A stretch of DNA of 64,000 nucleotides, from positions 1 to 64,000 of the forward strand of contig NZ_FNVT01000019.1 of the NCBI RefSeq assembly GCF_900108335.1, given 5' to 3'. Positions within the stretch are counted from its first letter, which is position 1; each line of letters starts with the position of its first letter. The notes beneath the pieces were generated by a model that was not told where the DNA came from, ran no database searches, and worked only from the letters and a program-made list of their open reading frames with translations. This document shows, piece by piece, positions 41,450 through 50,792 of the stretch. This stretch comes from Nonomuraea solani (GTDB lineage: Bacteria; Actinomycetota; Actinomycetes; Streptosporangiales; Streptosporangiaceae). Position numbers and translations under genes: made by a program.

Positions 41450-44373
41450 GTCGCCTCGCGCAGTAGTCGTACCGGCCCGAGCAGGCCGTGGTCGTGGGCC
41501 GCGGTCCGCTGCGGCTCGCCCCCGCCGGCGATCTGGGACAGGACGTCGGGAATGGAGTCGTAGTAGCCGCGGGCGAGCAGCCGGTTGTTCAGCGAACTGG
41601 CGACGCGGACGGTCACCGTGTTGTCCCCCGCTCGCAGGGCGGCGGTGACGTCCACGCGCGGGCGGGAGGTGTCGAAGCCCTGGGCCTCGTCCCCGTTGAC
41701 CTGGACGGAGCCGAGGCCGCCCGCCGTCGAGCCGAGGTCGAGCACGTATCTCTCCCCCGTGACAGGTGCCGTGTCGAGGGTGAACGTCGTGGTGTACTCG
41801 CCGACGCCGCTGACCTCGGGGCCGACCTCTGGCAGGTCCGTCCACGGGCGCAGCGGGCCGCGGCCGCCATCGAGCCGGGTGATCGCCGTGGTCGGCCGTA
41901 CCTCGCGGGTCACGTAGCCGAGGCCGCGGTCCTCGGTGATCACTTCGAGGTCGCCGGCGTCCCAGCTCTCGACCGCGACCGTCCAGTCGGGGAGTTCCTG
42001 GAGGAGTTCGGGTGTGACGGGGTCGGAGGCCCGTTGCCGGGCCGAGCGGTCGAGGGTGAGCAGCGCCGTCTCGCCAGGTGTCAGCGTCACGGTGATGATC
42101 GTGCGGCCGGCGTCGTGGCGGACCCCGTGGTGGGGGCGGACGGTGCCGGTCCAGGCGTCGACGCGGTGCACGGCTCCGCCGCCCGGCAGGGCGACCTCGA
42201 TCGTGACCGGCTCGCCGGTCTCGTACAGGAAGTGGTAGAGGTACAGGTGCAGCAGGTCGCCGTCCTCGCGCAGGTGGCCGAGCACGCTGCGGCCGTCGAA
42301 CTCGGCCCGCCCGGCGACGCCGAGGCCGCGCAGCGCCTCGACGGTGCCGGCCGGATCGTGCACCTCCGCGACGTTGTCCAGCGCCTTCAGCAGCGCCATC
42401 GTCCCGGCCAGCTCCTCGTCGCGGCCGTCGAGCCCGGGGGTACGGGCGGCGGCCTGGGCATGGGTGGTGTGCTGACCGGCCATGAGCCATTTGAGCTCGC
42501 GGGCGCCGTTGACGATGAGCAGTTTCAGGCCGTCACGCGCCCATCGCAGCAGGTGGGCCGCCACGTCCGCGTCGAGGGTCTCCTGGTAGACGACGAGCGC
42601 CTGGTAGCCGGGGCCGCCGGGCTGGACGAGCCCGCCGGTGAACTCCACCTCGTCGCGCAGGAGCAGCGAGCCGTCGAAGAACTCGTACGTCCATCCGGCG
42701 TCCTGCATGCCCAGGTCCTGCCACCAGTGGTTCTGCCGGTCGCGCATCCACATGCGCCCGTACGCGTCCTCGTCCGGGACGCGCCGCCCTTCCCCGTCGA
42801 ACATGGCCATGCCCGAGGTGTTGTCGGTGAAGTGGTCGGTCCGCAGGATCCCCACGTCGATCCGCGGCCGGCCCTGCCGCAGGACGTACTGGTACCGGCC
42901 GATCGCCCTGTTCCACAGCGGGTAGAACTCGGCGGCGGGCTGCCGGGTGTCGAACCGCTCGGAGAACAGCGGCCACATGCCCTCGTGCCCGGGCCACCGG
43001 GTGACACCCTCGGCGCCGGCGGTGCTCGCCCAGCCGTGCAGCACGGTCCTGGTGATGCCGGCCGCGAGCTGGGTGGCGATGATCTGGTCGTAGAAGCGGT
43101 GGTCGAGGATGTGGTTGCGGGTGGTGGCGCCGGTCTCGGAGGAGTATTGCCTGCCGAACAGGTGCGCCGGGCCCGCCATCAGCCGGTAGGCGTCGATCTG
43201 GGCGCCGAACTCCAGCGACTCGGTCTCGATGCCGTCGACCTCAGGGCCCGGCCGGGTCAGCTCGAACGGCAGCCCGTAGCTGATCTCGGCGCGCAGCCCG
43301 ATCCCGTGCTCGTGCAGGAACGCGGCGAACGGGCGCAGCATGTTCTCGATGTAGAGGTCGGTGAGCGTGCGCACGTAGTCGAAGCGCACCTTCTCGACGG
43401 TGACGCGGTGCTCCTCGCGGACGTCGTAGGGGTAGGTGGTGCTGACGGCCATGAAGGGCGCGCTCCGGATGAGGAACGGCAGCCAGGGCGTGATGTCGTA
43501 GCCCCGGCGGGCGCGGAACTCCGCGGCGACGGTGTGCCCCCAGAACATGCCGCCGGCCCCATAGGTCGACAGCTCCAGGGAGTCCATGTACATCTGCGGC
43601 CGGGGGTTGAGGCCGATCTGCTCGCGCAGTTCCGGCGTGAGCACGACCGTGTCCCAGTAGTCGATGACCGCCTCGACGCCGTCCCGGTCCAGGTAGTTGA
43701 CGGTGTAGTTGACCGACGCCGACGGCGCGGCGGTCTGCCCGGTGCCGTGCGCCCAGAAGACGAACAGCCGCCAGTCGCCGGGCGCGCTCCACTCCAGGCT
43801 TTCCCCTTCGACGCGGCCGGTGAGGTCGACGGCGGAATCGGGGTCGAGGATCGCGCCCGTCTCGGTGGTCTCCAGCACGCGCACGGCCACGACGGCGACC
43901 AGGCGCTGCTCGGTGACCTTTCCGCGATGGCCGGGGAGGGTCGTCGCGGGCGGTTCGGCGTCGAGGTCGACGCGCGGCAGCGCCCCGCCGCGGGAGCCGG
44001 TGACGTCCTCGGTCACCACGTCGAGCTCCTGGGCGGCGGCCGGGTGGTCGGGGGTGATCGTCGGCAGGTTCGCGTTGGACCAGTTGGTGCCGGAGGTGAA
44101 GCTGACCGCCATGTTCCGCCTGGTCGTCTCCTCGACGACCACGTACGAGTCGTGCACCCACTCCTCGGCGCCCCACCCGTACCGGGAGTGGTCGATGGCG
44201 CCCTCGTCCATGGCGAGGAACTCCATCCCGCCGAACCCGAGCCGGTGCGCGGTGTCGATCTCGCGGATCAGCGTCTCGTCGGTGTGCAGGCCCTCGGCCA
44301 GCCACCAGCGCAGCTCGGGACGGAACTCGATCGCCGGGTCGGCGATCGCACGGGCGAGGTCGTCGAGTGACAC
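41446..44373 (-). CDS. GH106-like alpha-L-rhamnosidase
   Basis: A 975-residue glycoside hydrolase. The start IEFRPELRWWLAEGLHTDETLIREI and GFGGMEFLAMDEGAI, then NPRPQMYMDSLEL, RRGYDITPWLPFLIR and LHGWASTAGAEGVTRWPGHEG follow the GH106 rhamnosidase pattern. The C-terminus is a jelly-roll (EYTTTFTLDTAP, VQVNGDEAQGF). No signal peptide is visible, so it acts inside the cell on imported rhamnosides. GTG 44373 is preceded by AGGGAGAA. It is transcribed from a promoter flanked by a triple repeat. Confidence 0.82.
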   Translation of the reverse strand: MSLDDLARAIADPAIEFRPELRWWLAEGLHTDETLIREIDTAHRLGFGGMEFLAMDEGAIDHSRYGWGAEEWVHDSYVVVEETTRRNMAVSFTSGTNWSNANLPTITPDHPAAAQELDVVTEDVTGSRGGALPRVDLDAEPPATTLPGHRGKVTEQRLVAVVAVRVLETTETGAILDPDSAVDLTGRVEGESLEWSAPGDWRLFVFWAHGTGQTAAPSASVNYTVNYLDRDGVEAVIDYWDTVVLTPELREQIGLNPRPQMYMDSLELSTYGAGGMFWGHTVAAEFRARRGYDITPWLPFLIRSAPFMAVSTTYPYDVREEHRVTVEKVRFDYVRTLTDLYIENMLRPFAAFLHEHGIGLRAEISYGLPFELTRPGPEVDGIETESLEFGAQIDAYRLMAGPAHLFGRQYSSETGATTRNHILDHRFYDQIIATQLAAGITRTVLHGWASTAGAEGVTRWPGHEGMWPLFSERFDTRQPAAEFYPLWNRAIGRYQYVLRQGRPRIDVGILRTDHFTDNTSGMAMFDGEGRRVPDEDAYGRMWMRDRQNHWWQDLGMQDAGWTYEFFDGSLLLRDEVEFTGGLVQPGGPGYQALVVYQETLDADVAAHLLRWARDGLKLLIVNGARELKWLMAGQHTTHAQAAARTPGLDGRDEELAGTMALLKALDNVAEVHDPAGTVEALRGLGVAGRAEFDGRSVLGHLREDGDLLHLYLYHFLYETGEPVTIEVALPGGGAVHRVDAWTGTVRPHHGVRHDAGRTIITVTLTPGETALLTLDRSARQRASDPVTPELLQELPDWTVAVESWDAGDLEVITEDRGLGYVTREVRPTTAITRLDGGRGPLRPWTDLPEVGPEVSGVGEYTTTFTLDTAPVTGERYVLDLGSTAGGLGSVQVNGDEAQGFDTSRPRVDVTAALRAGDNTVTVRVASSLNNRLLARGYYDSIPDVLSQIAGGGEPQRTAAHDHGLLGPVRLLREAT

Positions 44374-44389
44374 GCGGTTCTCCCTGATC

Positions 44390-44464
44390 GTTTCCTGACG
44401 ACACTAGACCGCGCGACGGCCTGAGACAATGTCTTCAGGAAACCACTTGATGTCGCCAGGAAAC
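44390..44464. promoter_or_regulatory. GH106 promoter flanked by three TGTCNNCAGGAAAC repeats
   Basis: The 14-bp motif occurs inverted at 44390-44403 and direct at 44430-44443 and 44451-44464. The two direct copies are 21 bp apart, two helical turns. A minus-strand promoter TTGTCT (44429-44424), 17 bp, TAGTGT (44406-44401) lies between them; its -10 overlaps the inverted copy and its -35 abuts the next. Confidence 0.7.
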
Positions 44465-44500
44465 CTCTTCCGGGAGATCGACGACGATCCGGCCGAACGC

Positions 44501-45109
44501 TCAGGCGTCGTTGATGCGGTAGTGCGCGTTCAGCAGCGGCCAGGTCGCCTCGGCCATCTCGGCCGCGGTCCGGGCGCACCCGCGCTCCAGCCAGTCCATG
44601 GCCACGCCGATGAGCGCGCCCGCCGTGAACGCCGCCGTCACGTCGTGCGGGACGCGCTCCGGCCACTCGCGGATACCGGCATGCTCCAGGCGCTCACGGA
44701 TGACCACCGCGATGCGGCGGCGGATGTGGCCGACGACGCGCGCGCTGCCCTGTGGCCCCAGCAGGGCGCGATACAGCCCGCCGTGCCCGGCCAGACTGCC
44801 GAAGAACGCCGCCAGCGACGCGGTCGCCTCCTGCTCGATGTCCGCCGCGTCCAGGCTGGGGCCGGGCAGCGACTCGATCAGGTCGTCGATCATCGCGGTG
44901 CAGGCGTCCTCGGCCAGCTCGTGGACGTCGCGGTAGTGGTCGTAGAACGCCGAACGGCTCACTCCGGCGCCCTCGGCGACGTCGGAGACGCTGATCCGGG
45001 ACAGGTCGCGCTCCTCCACGAGCTGGATCAGCGCGCGTGCCAGCGCTGATCGGGTCCGGCGTACGCGTCTGTCTCCCGGCGGGGTGCTGTTCTCTCTGGC
45101 GGTGACCAC
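44501..45109 (-). CDS. TetR family regulator
   Basis: A 202-residue TetR protein. The HTH is RRTRSALARALIQLVEERDLSRISVSDVAEGAGVSRSAFYDHYRDVHEL, typical of the branch regulating efflux or dehydrogenase genes. GTG 45109 has TAGGGT (45121-45116) 6 nt upstream and no good Shine-Dalgarno. A 14-bp perfect inverted repeat lies just upstream and may regulate both this gene and the divergent large protein. Confidence 0.87.
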   Translation of the reverse strand: MVTARENSTPPGDRRVRRTRSALARALIQLVEERDLSRISVSDVAEGAGVSRSAFYDHYRDVHELAEDACTAMIDDLIESLPGPSLDAADIEQEATASLAAFFGSLAGHGGLYRALLGPQGSARVVGHIRRRIAVVIRERLEHAGIREWPERVPHDVTAAFTAGALIGVAMDWLERGCARTAAEMAEATWPLLNAHYRINDA

Positions 45110-45128
45110 TCTGTCACCCTATCGAATG

Positions 45129-45160
45129 CCGACAGGTGCAAGTTTTCTTGCACCTGTCGG
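45129..45160. promoter_or_regulatory. TetR operator, perfect 14-bp inverted repeat
   Basis: CCGACAGGTGCAAG and CTTGCACCTGTCGG are exact inverse copies around TTTT. The element lies between two divergent genes, 20 bp upstream of the TetR start. Confidence 0.8.
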
Positions 45161-45227
45161 TCGAAGCCCGTTTCGCGCTCAGGGAACTCGGTTGCCCCGG
45201 AAGGGAGCGGGACCGAATCATGGGCTT

Positions 45228-48173
45228 GTGGTGCGGCTGGCGTACGGCGTGGTGACGGGACGGGACCAGCGGGTCTGGGACGCCCGTGGCCGTCCCGTGC
45301 CCGCGGGCGCGCCGCCGGGCGCGCCCGTCGTGGTCGGTCCCGCGGCGGAGGATCCAGGGCCCGCCGTCGCCGAGCTGTCCCGCCTGGTGACCGCCGGGGG
45401 CGTCCTGGTCACCGGCGCGGGCATCGAGCTCGGCCCCGGCTTCGTGTCCGCGCGGCTGGACGGGGCACGCGGTGACCGGCGCGACGCCGTCCTGGCCGCG
45501 ATCCGGCTGCTGGGGCTGGACGGGATGGCGCGGCTGGGCGAGCGGCCGGGGGTCCTGGTGGCGTTGTTCGGCGCGGAGGCGACCAAGCGCGTGGGCGCGG
45601 CGGCGGCCCGTACCATCGCCGACGAGCGGTGGGCGGCCCTGCAGCTGGCCTCGTCGGCCAGCGCGCTGCTGGGCTCGGAGCAGCTCGAACACGTCCTCGG
45701 CCTGGGCGCCGATGCGGCGGTCGAGCCGGAGCCGCACGCGACGCCGTCCGCGATGGCCGCCCACCTTCAGCAGGTGCTCGCCCCGTGTTCTTCGCGGCGC
45801 CGGCTCGACCTGCTCCTCGACCTGTGGGTGCGGGTGGCCGCCCGGCAGGAGGAGGGCAGGCGCAGGGTCAGGCTCCGGGCGACCCAGGCCAGGCAGAGCC
45901 GGCTGGAGGAGCTGACCCGCCGCTACAACGCCTACGAGGACGACTACGCGGTCGGCTACGTACGGGCCGCCCTGGGCCGCGAGCCGACCGTGGGCGAGGC
46001 GGTGCGCTGGTTCCCGCAGGAGTGGCACTGGCTGCAGATCTTGAACCGGGCCACGCACAACGCCATGGCCGCGACCGTGCTGCTGCGTACCGCCGCGGCC
46101 GTGGCCGACCACGGGGTCGCCGATGGTCTGGCCCGCTGCGCCGGCCAGATCCGCGCCGCCGCCGACCTGCTGGACCAGCACGAGGCGGGCCGGGCCGCGC
46201 GCCGCGTACCCGGTCTCGCGGGCCTGCCCGCGCGTCCCGGCTGCTACGTGCGCGACCTGGCCAGGCACCTCGACGCGCCCGCCGAGCCGTATGTGCGGCA
46301 GCGGCTGGCCAGGGCGGCCGACTACGCGCAGGTCGTTCTGAAGTCCGTCCACGAGCTCGTTCGAAGCGGCTCCGAGCGCCTGCGTCCCTGGGCGCGGAAC
46401 GACCTGCGGAAGTGGCGCGCCGCCGTCGGCTACACGGCCGAGCGCCCGCCCGCCGACTGGATCCAGCCGCCGGTCAGCGGCGACCGGCCGCCGCTCGCCC
46501 AGCGGCTCACCGACCGCCCCGAGGCCGCGCCCGAGGAGCTGGAGACGGCCGGTGACCTGCTCTGGTACGGCGAGCTCGCCGACGCCCTGGCCCGGCTGAA
46601 CGGCCACGCCAGGGCGGCCATCGAGTTCCAGGACACCGTCCTTTACGCCGACTTCGACCCGATCCCCGAACACGACCTCACCCCCGGCCTCGACACCCTC
46701 GCCTCGGCTCTGGCCGGTGCCGCGCAGCTCGTCTCGCTCGGCGCCCGGCCGCCGCGCCGCTGCCGCGACTGGCAGGAGCTGGTCTCCGGGCTGACCGGCA
46801 GCCTGGAGATCGCCCTGGCGCTCGTCGAGCCGTTCCGCCTGCCGAAACCGCTGGCCGCCGTGGACGGCATCGTCGTTCCCGGTACGGACGCGCGCGTCGA
46901 ATGGGCTCGCAGCCCGCGCACCCTGGCCGTCTGGGCGTCGTACATGGGCAACTGCATCGCCGAGCCGTTCTACGTGGACGATGCCATGAAGGGCACCTGC
47001 GTCCTGGCGGCCCTGCGCGCCCCCGACGGCACGATCCTGGCCAACGCCGAGGTCCAGCACCGCCGCTCGGGCTGGCACCTCGCCGAGCTGCAGGCCCGCT
47101 TCAACACCGACCCGGACCCCGGCCTGAAGGAGCGGCTGACCCGCTGGCTGGCCACCCTCCCGCCGCCTCCGGCCGAACGCCCGCCCGCCCGCGAGCCGCT
47201 CCCGCCGCCCACCCGCGAACGCCCGGTCTCCCGCCGCGCCGACCGCCTGTTCGCCGAGGTCAGCGGCCCCTTGGCGGAACAGGCCGGGCACGCCCTGGCC
47301 GACCCCGCGACGGCGTCCGCCCTGCTCACTCTGGAAGCCCTGCACGAGGCCCGAACGGGGACGACCACACGCGCGGCGGGCGCCCCTGCCTCAGCCAGCG
47401 TCCCCACCTCAGCGGGTGCTCCCACCTCAGCGCGCGTCCCCGCCTCGATCGCGGGCGGCCAGGGTGCCGTTCCCGCCACGGACGTGCTCATGGCCCTGCG
47501 CCGGCTGCCTGCCGACCGGATCGACCGGGCCCTCCTCAACGCCCTGCCCGAGGTCGGCCTGTCCGAGCTGTGGCGAGCCACCGGGGTCCGCCCGCTCGCC
47601 GTCGCCCTCGCCGCGCTCGACCCCGAGCTCCGTGCCCGCTTCGACAACCTGGGCCTGCTCCTGACCGACGCGCCGCTCCCCCGCTCGCTGCGCAAGCTCG
47701 CCCGCCACGGGACGATCGCGCCCGCGCGCTCGATGGAGCTGGTCACCCGCAGGATCCGCGCCGCCCTCGGCCGGCTCGCCCGCGCCGCGGACCCGATCCT
47801 GGCAGGCCACGTCACCCGGCACGCCGACGCGGCCTTCCTGCCGCCGCTGATCGTCGCCGTCACCACCTGGCCACCGGCCCAGCCGACGGTCCCGATCACC
47901 GCGCCACGCGAGACGACCGTGCCCGGCTTCCCCCGCTCCGACCTGGAGGACCCGGCCGGCCCCTGGCTCCGCGCCTTCCCCGACGCCGCCGAGCTGGGCG
48001 CCGACCTGGACGTCTTCTGGGACCGGATCGCCACCGGCGGGCTCCGCGTCCCGGCCGCCTGGCTCGGCAACGGCGGCTGGCCCGCCCTGTGGCAACGCGC
48101 CACCCGCCCGCCCCGTCAGCATCGTCGCCCGCACGCGCCGAGTGGGCCTTCCCTTGAGGAGTGCAGTCGATGA
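45228..48173 (+). CDS. Large uncharacterised protein with PcfJ-like segment
   Basis: About 981 residues, cytoplasmic, no signal peptide. The N-terminal third is an alpha/beta region, followed by a helical middle (RLEELTRRYNAYEDDYAVGY, WFPQEWHWLQILNRATHNAMAA). Near residues 575-650 the sequence SYMGNCIAEPFYVDDAMKG, VLAALRAPDG, ANAEV and HLAELQARFN resembles the core of PcfJ-type proteins (conserved Cys after a small residue and a terminal Arg-x-Asn). The C-terminal third is helical, with a short Ala/Ser/Pro repeat around 47370-47450. The start GTG 45228 or 45231 is uncertain. Function is unknown; the PcfJ resemblance is inferred by eye. Confidence 0.75.
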   Translation: MVRLAYGVVTGRDQRVWDARGRPVPAGAPPGAPVVVGPAAEDPGPAVAELSRLVTAGGVLVTGAGIELGPGFVSARLDGARGDRRDAVLAAIRLLGLDGMARLGERPGVLVALFGAEATKRVGAAAARTIADERWAALQLASSASALLGSEQLEHVLGLGADAAVEPEPHATPSAMAAHLQQVLAPCSSRRRLDLLLDLWVRVAARQEEGRRRVRLRATQARQSRLEELTRRYNAYEDDYAVGYVRAALGREPTVGEAVRWFPQEWHWLQILNRATHNAMAATVLLRTAAAVADHGVADGLARCAGQIRAAADLLDQHEAGRAARRVPGLAGLPARPGCYVRDLARHLDAPAEPYVRQRLARAADYAQVVLKSVHELVRSGSERLRPWARNDLRKWRAAVGYTAERPPADWIQPPVSGDRPPLAQRLTDRPEAAPEELETAGDLLWYGELADALARLNGHARAAIEFQDTVLYADFDPIPEHDLTPGLDTLASALAGAAQLVSLGARPPRRCRDWQELVSGLTGSLEIALALVEPFRLPKPLAAVDGIVVPGTDARVEWARSPRTLAVWASYMGNCIAEPFYVDDAMKGTCVLAALRAPDGTILANAEVQHRRSGWHLAELQARFNTDPDPGLKERLTRWLATLPPPPAERPPAREPLPPPTRERPVSRRADRLFAEVSGPLAEQAGHALADPATASALLTLEALHEARTGTTTRAAGAPASASVPTSAGAPTSARVPASIAGGQGAVPATDVLMALRRLPADRIDRALLNALPEVGLSELWRATGVRPLAVALAALDPELRARFDNLGLLLTDAPLPRSLRKLARHGTIAPARSMELVTRRIRAALGRLARAADPILAGHVTRHADAAFLPPLIVAVTTWPPAQPTVPITAPRETTVPGFPRSDLEDPAGPWLRAFPDAAELGADLDVFWDRIATGGLRVPAAWLGNGGWPALWQRATRPPRQHRRPHAPSGPSLEECSR

Positions 48174-48393
48174 CGACGTGGCCGAGAGCGGTGTGGTGGA
48201 CGGCTGCGACGTCGAGCCCGGCCGCGGCGGCGAGGGACAGCACCTCGGCGAGCAGGGCGCCCGTGCCGCCGACGTCGACCACGTGCCGCGCGCCGGACCA
48301 GTCGTATCCTCCGGCCGCGCCGGCGAGGTAGTCGGGCCCGCCGGCCATCATCGCGTCGGCGGGCACCGCGTCTTCGGCTGCGGTCACGGCCAT
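48150..48393 (-). pseudogene. O-methyltransferase remnant with internal deletion
   Basis: The minus strand encodes GYDWSGARHVVDVGGTGALLAEVL, the SAM-binding motif of family 2 O-methyltransferases, joined directly to LAAAAGLDVAAVHHTALGHVVID, their C-terminal end. The roughly 100 residues normally between these are missing, as is the N-terminal dimerisation domain. The motif also lost a Gly (GGTG for GGGTG). The end overlaps the large gene's 3' end. Confidence 0.6.
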
Positions 48394-48433
48394 GCCTCTT
48401 TACCGGGATCGCCCGGAAGCCACCACGCGTACG

Positions 48434-48800
48434 TCACAGCTCGAAGAGGATTTTGCCGCGCGGCCTGGCGGCGCCCTGGGACAGGGTGGCGAGGGCGTCG
48501 GCGTGCTCCTCCATGCCGTACCGATGCGTCACCAGGGGCAGCGGCCGGAAGCGGCCGGCGTTGAGCAGCCGGACGGTCTCCGCCCAGGCCGAGGCCGTGT
48601 AGCTGAAGCTGCCGCGGATGGTGAGGTCGTTGTTCACGATGTCGTCGACGGGGACGGCGGCCGTGCTGCCGGCCGCCTCGATCACCACGTCGTACGCCAT
48701 CGGCCGCGGGTCGTCCATCATGAAGTCGTCCACGTCGAGGGCCTCGGCCAGCTCCCGCTGCTCCGGGCGGCGTCCCGCCATCGCCACGGAGCGCACCTGA
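48434..48800 (-). pseudogene. Zinc-type alcohol dehydrogenase remnant (C-terminal part)
   Basis: The frame ends LATLSQGAARPRGKILFEL and contains VRSVAMAGRRPEQRELAEAL, DVVIEAAGSTAAVPVDDIVNNDLTIRGSFSYTASAWAETVRLLN, the C-terminal portion of MDR alcohol dehydrogenases. The N-terminal catalytic domain and first Rossmann strands are missing. An internal gap lies after EAAGSTAA. Homology stops near 48797, where an oppositely oriented esterase remnant begins. Confidence 0.8.
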
Positions 48801-48802
48801 GT

Positions 48803-49522
48803 GAGGAGGCGTACGTGTTCCTGCCGTCGGCGTATTTCGCGGACGTACGGCGGCGGCTGCCCGCGATCATCGCGCTGACCGGTCATCCCGGCGAGCCGCG
48901 CAACCTCATGACCAGGCTCGATCTGCCCGGCCGGATGGCGCGCGCCATCGCCGCGCACCAGGCGCGCCCCACCGTCCTCGTCATGATGCGGCCCAGCGTG
49001 GTGCTGCCGCGCGACACCGAGTGCGTGGACGTGCCGGGCGGGCCGCAGGCGCAGACGTACTTCGCGACCGACGTCAGGAACGCCGTGACCGCGCACTACC
49101 GGGTGGCCGCCGGTCGCGAGTCCTGGGGCATTCTGGGCGGTTCGACCGGGGGCTACTGCGCGCTGAAGATCGCCATGACGCATCCCGGCGCGTTCTCGGC
49201 GGCGGTGTCGCTGTCCGGCTACTACAAGACCATCGTGGACCGCACCACCGGCGACCTCTTCGGCCACGACAGGACGCTCGCGCGGCGCAACGACCTGATG
49301 TGGCGGCTGGCGAACCTCCCGGCGCCGCCCGTCAGCGTGCTCGTGACGAGCAGCCGCAAGGGCGAGAGCGACTACCTGCCGACCGAGCGGTTCGCCGCCG
49401 CCGTGCGGCCGCCGATGCGGGCGTGGTCGCTGATCCTGCCCAGCGGCGGGCACAACTTCAACACCTGGAACCGCGAGTTGCCCCAGGCCCTGCCCTGGCT
49501 CGCGCGGCAGCTCGGGCCGTGA
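48803..49522 (+). pseudogene. Esterase remnant (antigen-85/esterase-D-like), 5' end lost
   Basis: From EEAYVFLPSAYFADVRRRLPAIIALTGHPGEP the frame follows the putative-esterase family, with GILGGSTGGYCALKIAMTHPGAFSAAVSLSGYY (nucleophile Ser) and SGGHNFNTWNRELPQALPWL (His). Family members have an N-terminal membrane or signal region, which is absent. No Shine-Dalgarno or convincing start lies at the junction with the dehydrogenase remnant. The catalytic half is intact, so a truncated product is possible if a fortuitous start is used. Confidence 0.75.
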
Positions 49523-49585
49523 ACCTCACAAACAGGCCGCCTGCCTCGTCGGGGTTGCAGAACCCTTTCGACGGAGGAGGCGGAC

Positions 49586-50659
49586 ATGAAGATCGTCGTA
49601 GTCGGCGCCGGATATTCCGGGACTCTCGCGGCGAACCGGCTGGCGAAGAAGCTACCGGACGCGGAGATCACGGTGATCAATCCACGACCGGACTTCGTCG
49701 AGCGGGTACGCCTGCACCAGCAGGTCGCCGGGACCGGCAAGGCCGCGACCCCCCTGTCGGAGATGCTGCGCGACGGCATCCGTACGCGGGTGGCGGCCGT
49801 GGACAAGATCGGCGACGGCACCGTGACGCTCGGCGTGGGCGAGACGCTGGACTTCGACTACCTGTTCCTGGCCGTCGGGAGCACGGTCTCGCCGCTGCCC
49901 GGCACGGTCCCGGTGGGGACGTGGGAGGGCGCGGAGCAGGCCCGCGCGGCCCTGGCGGGTCTTGTCGCAGGCGGTACGGTGTGCGTCATCGGTGCCGGGC
50001 CGACCGGCATCGAGACCGCCGCCGAGATCGCCTACGGCCGTCCCGACCTGCGCGTACGACTCGTGGGGCGGAACTTCGCGGCCGGCCTGTCGGACGGGGC
50101 CCGGCGGCGGGTGCGGGCCGGGCTGGAGCGGTTGAAGGTGTCGCTGACGGAGGACGCCGTGGTGTCCGGCTCCGACCAGGTACGTCTGGCGTCGGGCGAG
50201 GTGATCGACGCGGACCTCACGCTGTGGGCCGTCATCGGCAACATCCCCGACCTGGCGGCGCGCAGCGGCCTGCGGGTCGATGACCGGGGGCGGGCCGTCG
50301 TGGACGAGCATCTGCGCAGCGTGAGCGACCCGCGGATCTTCGCCGTCGGCGACTGCGCCGCCGTGCCCGGAGCGCGGGCGTCCTGCCAGACGGCGGGGCC
50401 TCAGGGGGCGTACGCGGCCGACACGCTGGTCCGGATCGTCAAGGGCCTGGGGCTCAAGCCGTACTCCATGGGGTACGTCGGGACGGGGCTCAGCCTGGGG
50501 CGGGACGATGGCGTGATCCAGGTGGCGCGGCGGGATGACAGTCCGCGGCGGTTGTACCTCGCGGGGCAGGCCGCGGTCGTGGGCAAGGAGGGCGTGACCC
50601 GGGGCGCCAAGTACGGCTCCCGCACCGCCACCCTCGCCTGGCTGCCCGGCCCGAGCTGA
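49586..50659 (+). CDS. FAD/NAD(P)-dependent oxidoreductase, NDH-2/AIF-like
   Basis: A 357-residue two-dinucleotide-binding flavoprotein. MKIVVVGAGYSGTLAANRLAKK binds FAD, VCVIGAGPTGIETAAEIAY binds NAD(P)H and IFAVGDCAAVPGA closes the FAD site. It matches small type II NADH dehydrogenase-like proteins. There is no C-terminal membrane helix, so it may be soluble or peripheral. A strong GGAGGAGG precedes ATG 49586. Confidence 0.87.
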   Translation: MKIVVVGAGYSGTLAANRLAKKLPDAEITVINPRPDFVERVRLHQQVAGTGKAATPLSEMLRDGIRTRVAAVDKIGDGTVTLGVGETLDFDYLFLAVGSTVSPLPGTVPVGTWEGAEQARAALAGLVAGGTVCVIGAGPTGIETAAEIAYGRPDLRVRLVGRNFAAGLSDGARRRVRAGLERLKVSLTEDAVVSGSDQVRLASGEVIDADLTLWAVIGNIPDLAARSGLRVDDRGRAVVDEHLRSVSDPRIFAVGDCAAVPGARASCQTAGPQGAYAADTLVRIVKGLGLKPYSMGYVGTGLSLGRDDGVIQVARRDDSPRRLYLAGQAAVVGKEGVTRGAKYGSRTATLAWLPGPS

Positions 50660-50792
50660 GCCCGTCCCCTCACCGCTCAGACGGACACCGGCCCGTCGTC
50701 CGCACAGGCCAACCGGCCCCTCCACCTCCCTCCCTCTCCCTCCTGAAGGACCTCGCCGAAGTACGTCGGAGAGTGGGTGCGGAATACAGGGG

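Noticed and set aside
47896..48149. Continuation of the O-methyltransferase frame into the large gene
   Set aside because: Homology ends after HVVIDCTP near 48150; the rest is antisense to the conserved large gene and is Arg/Gly shadow.
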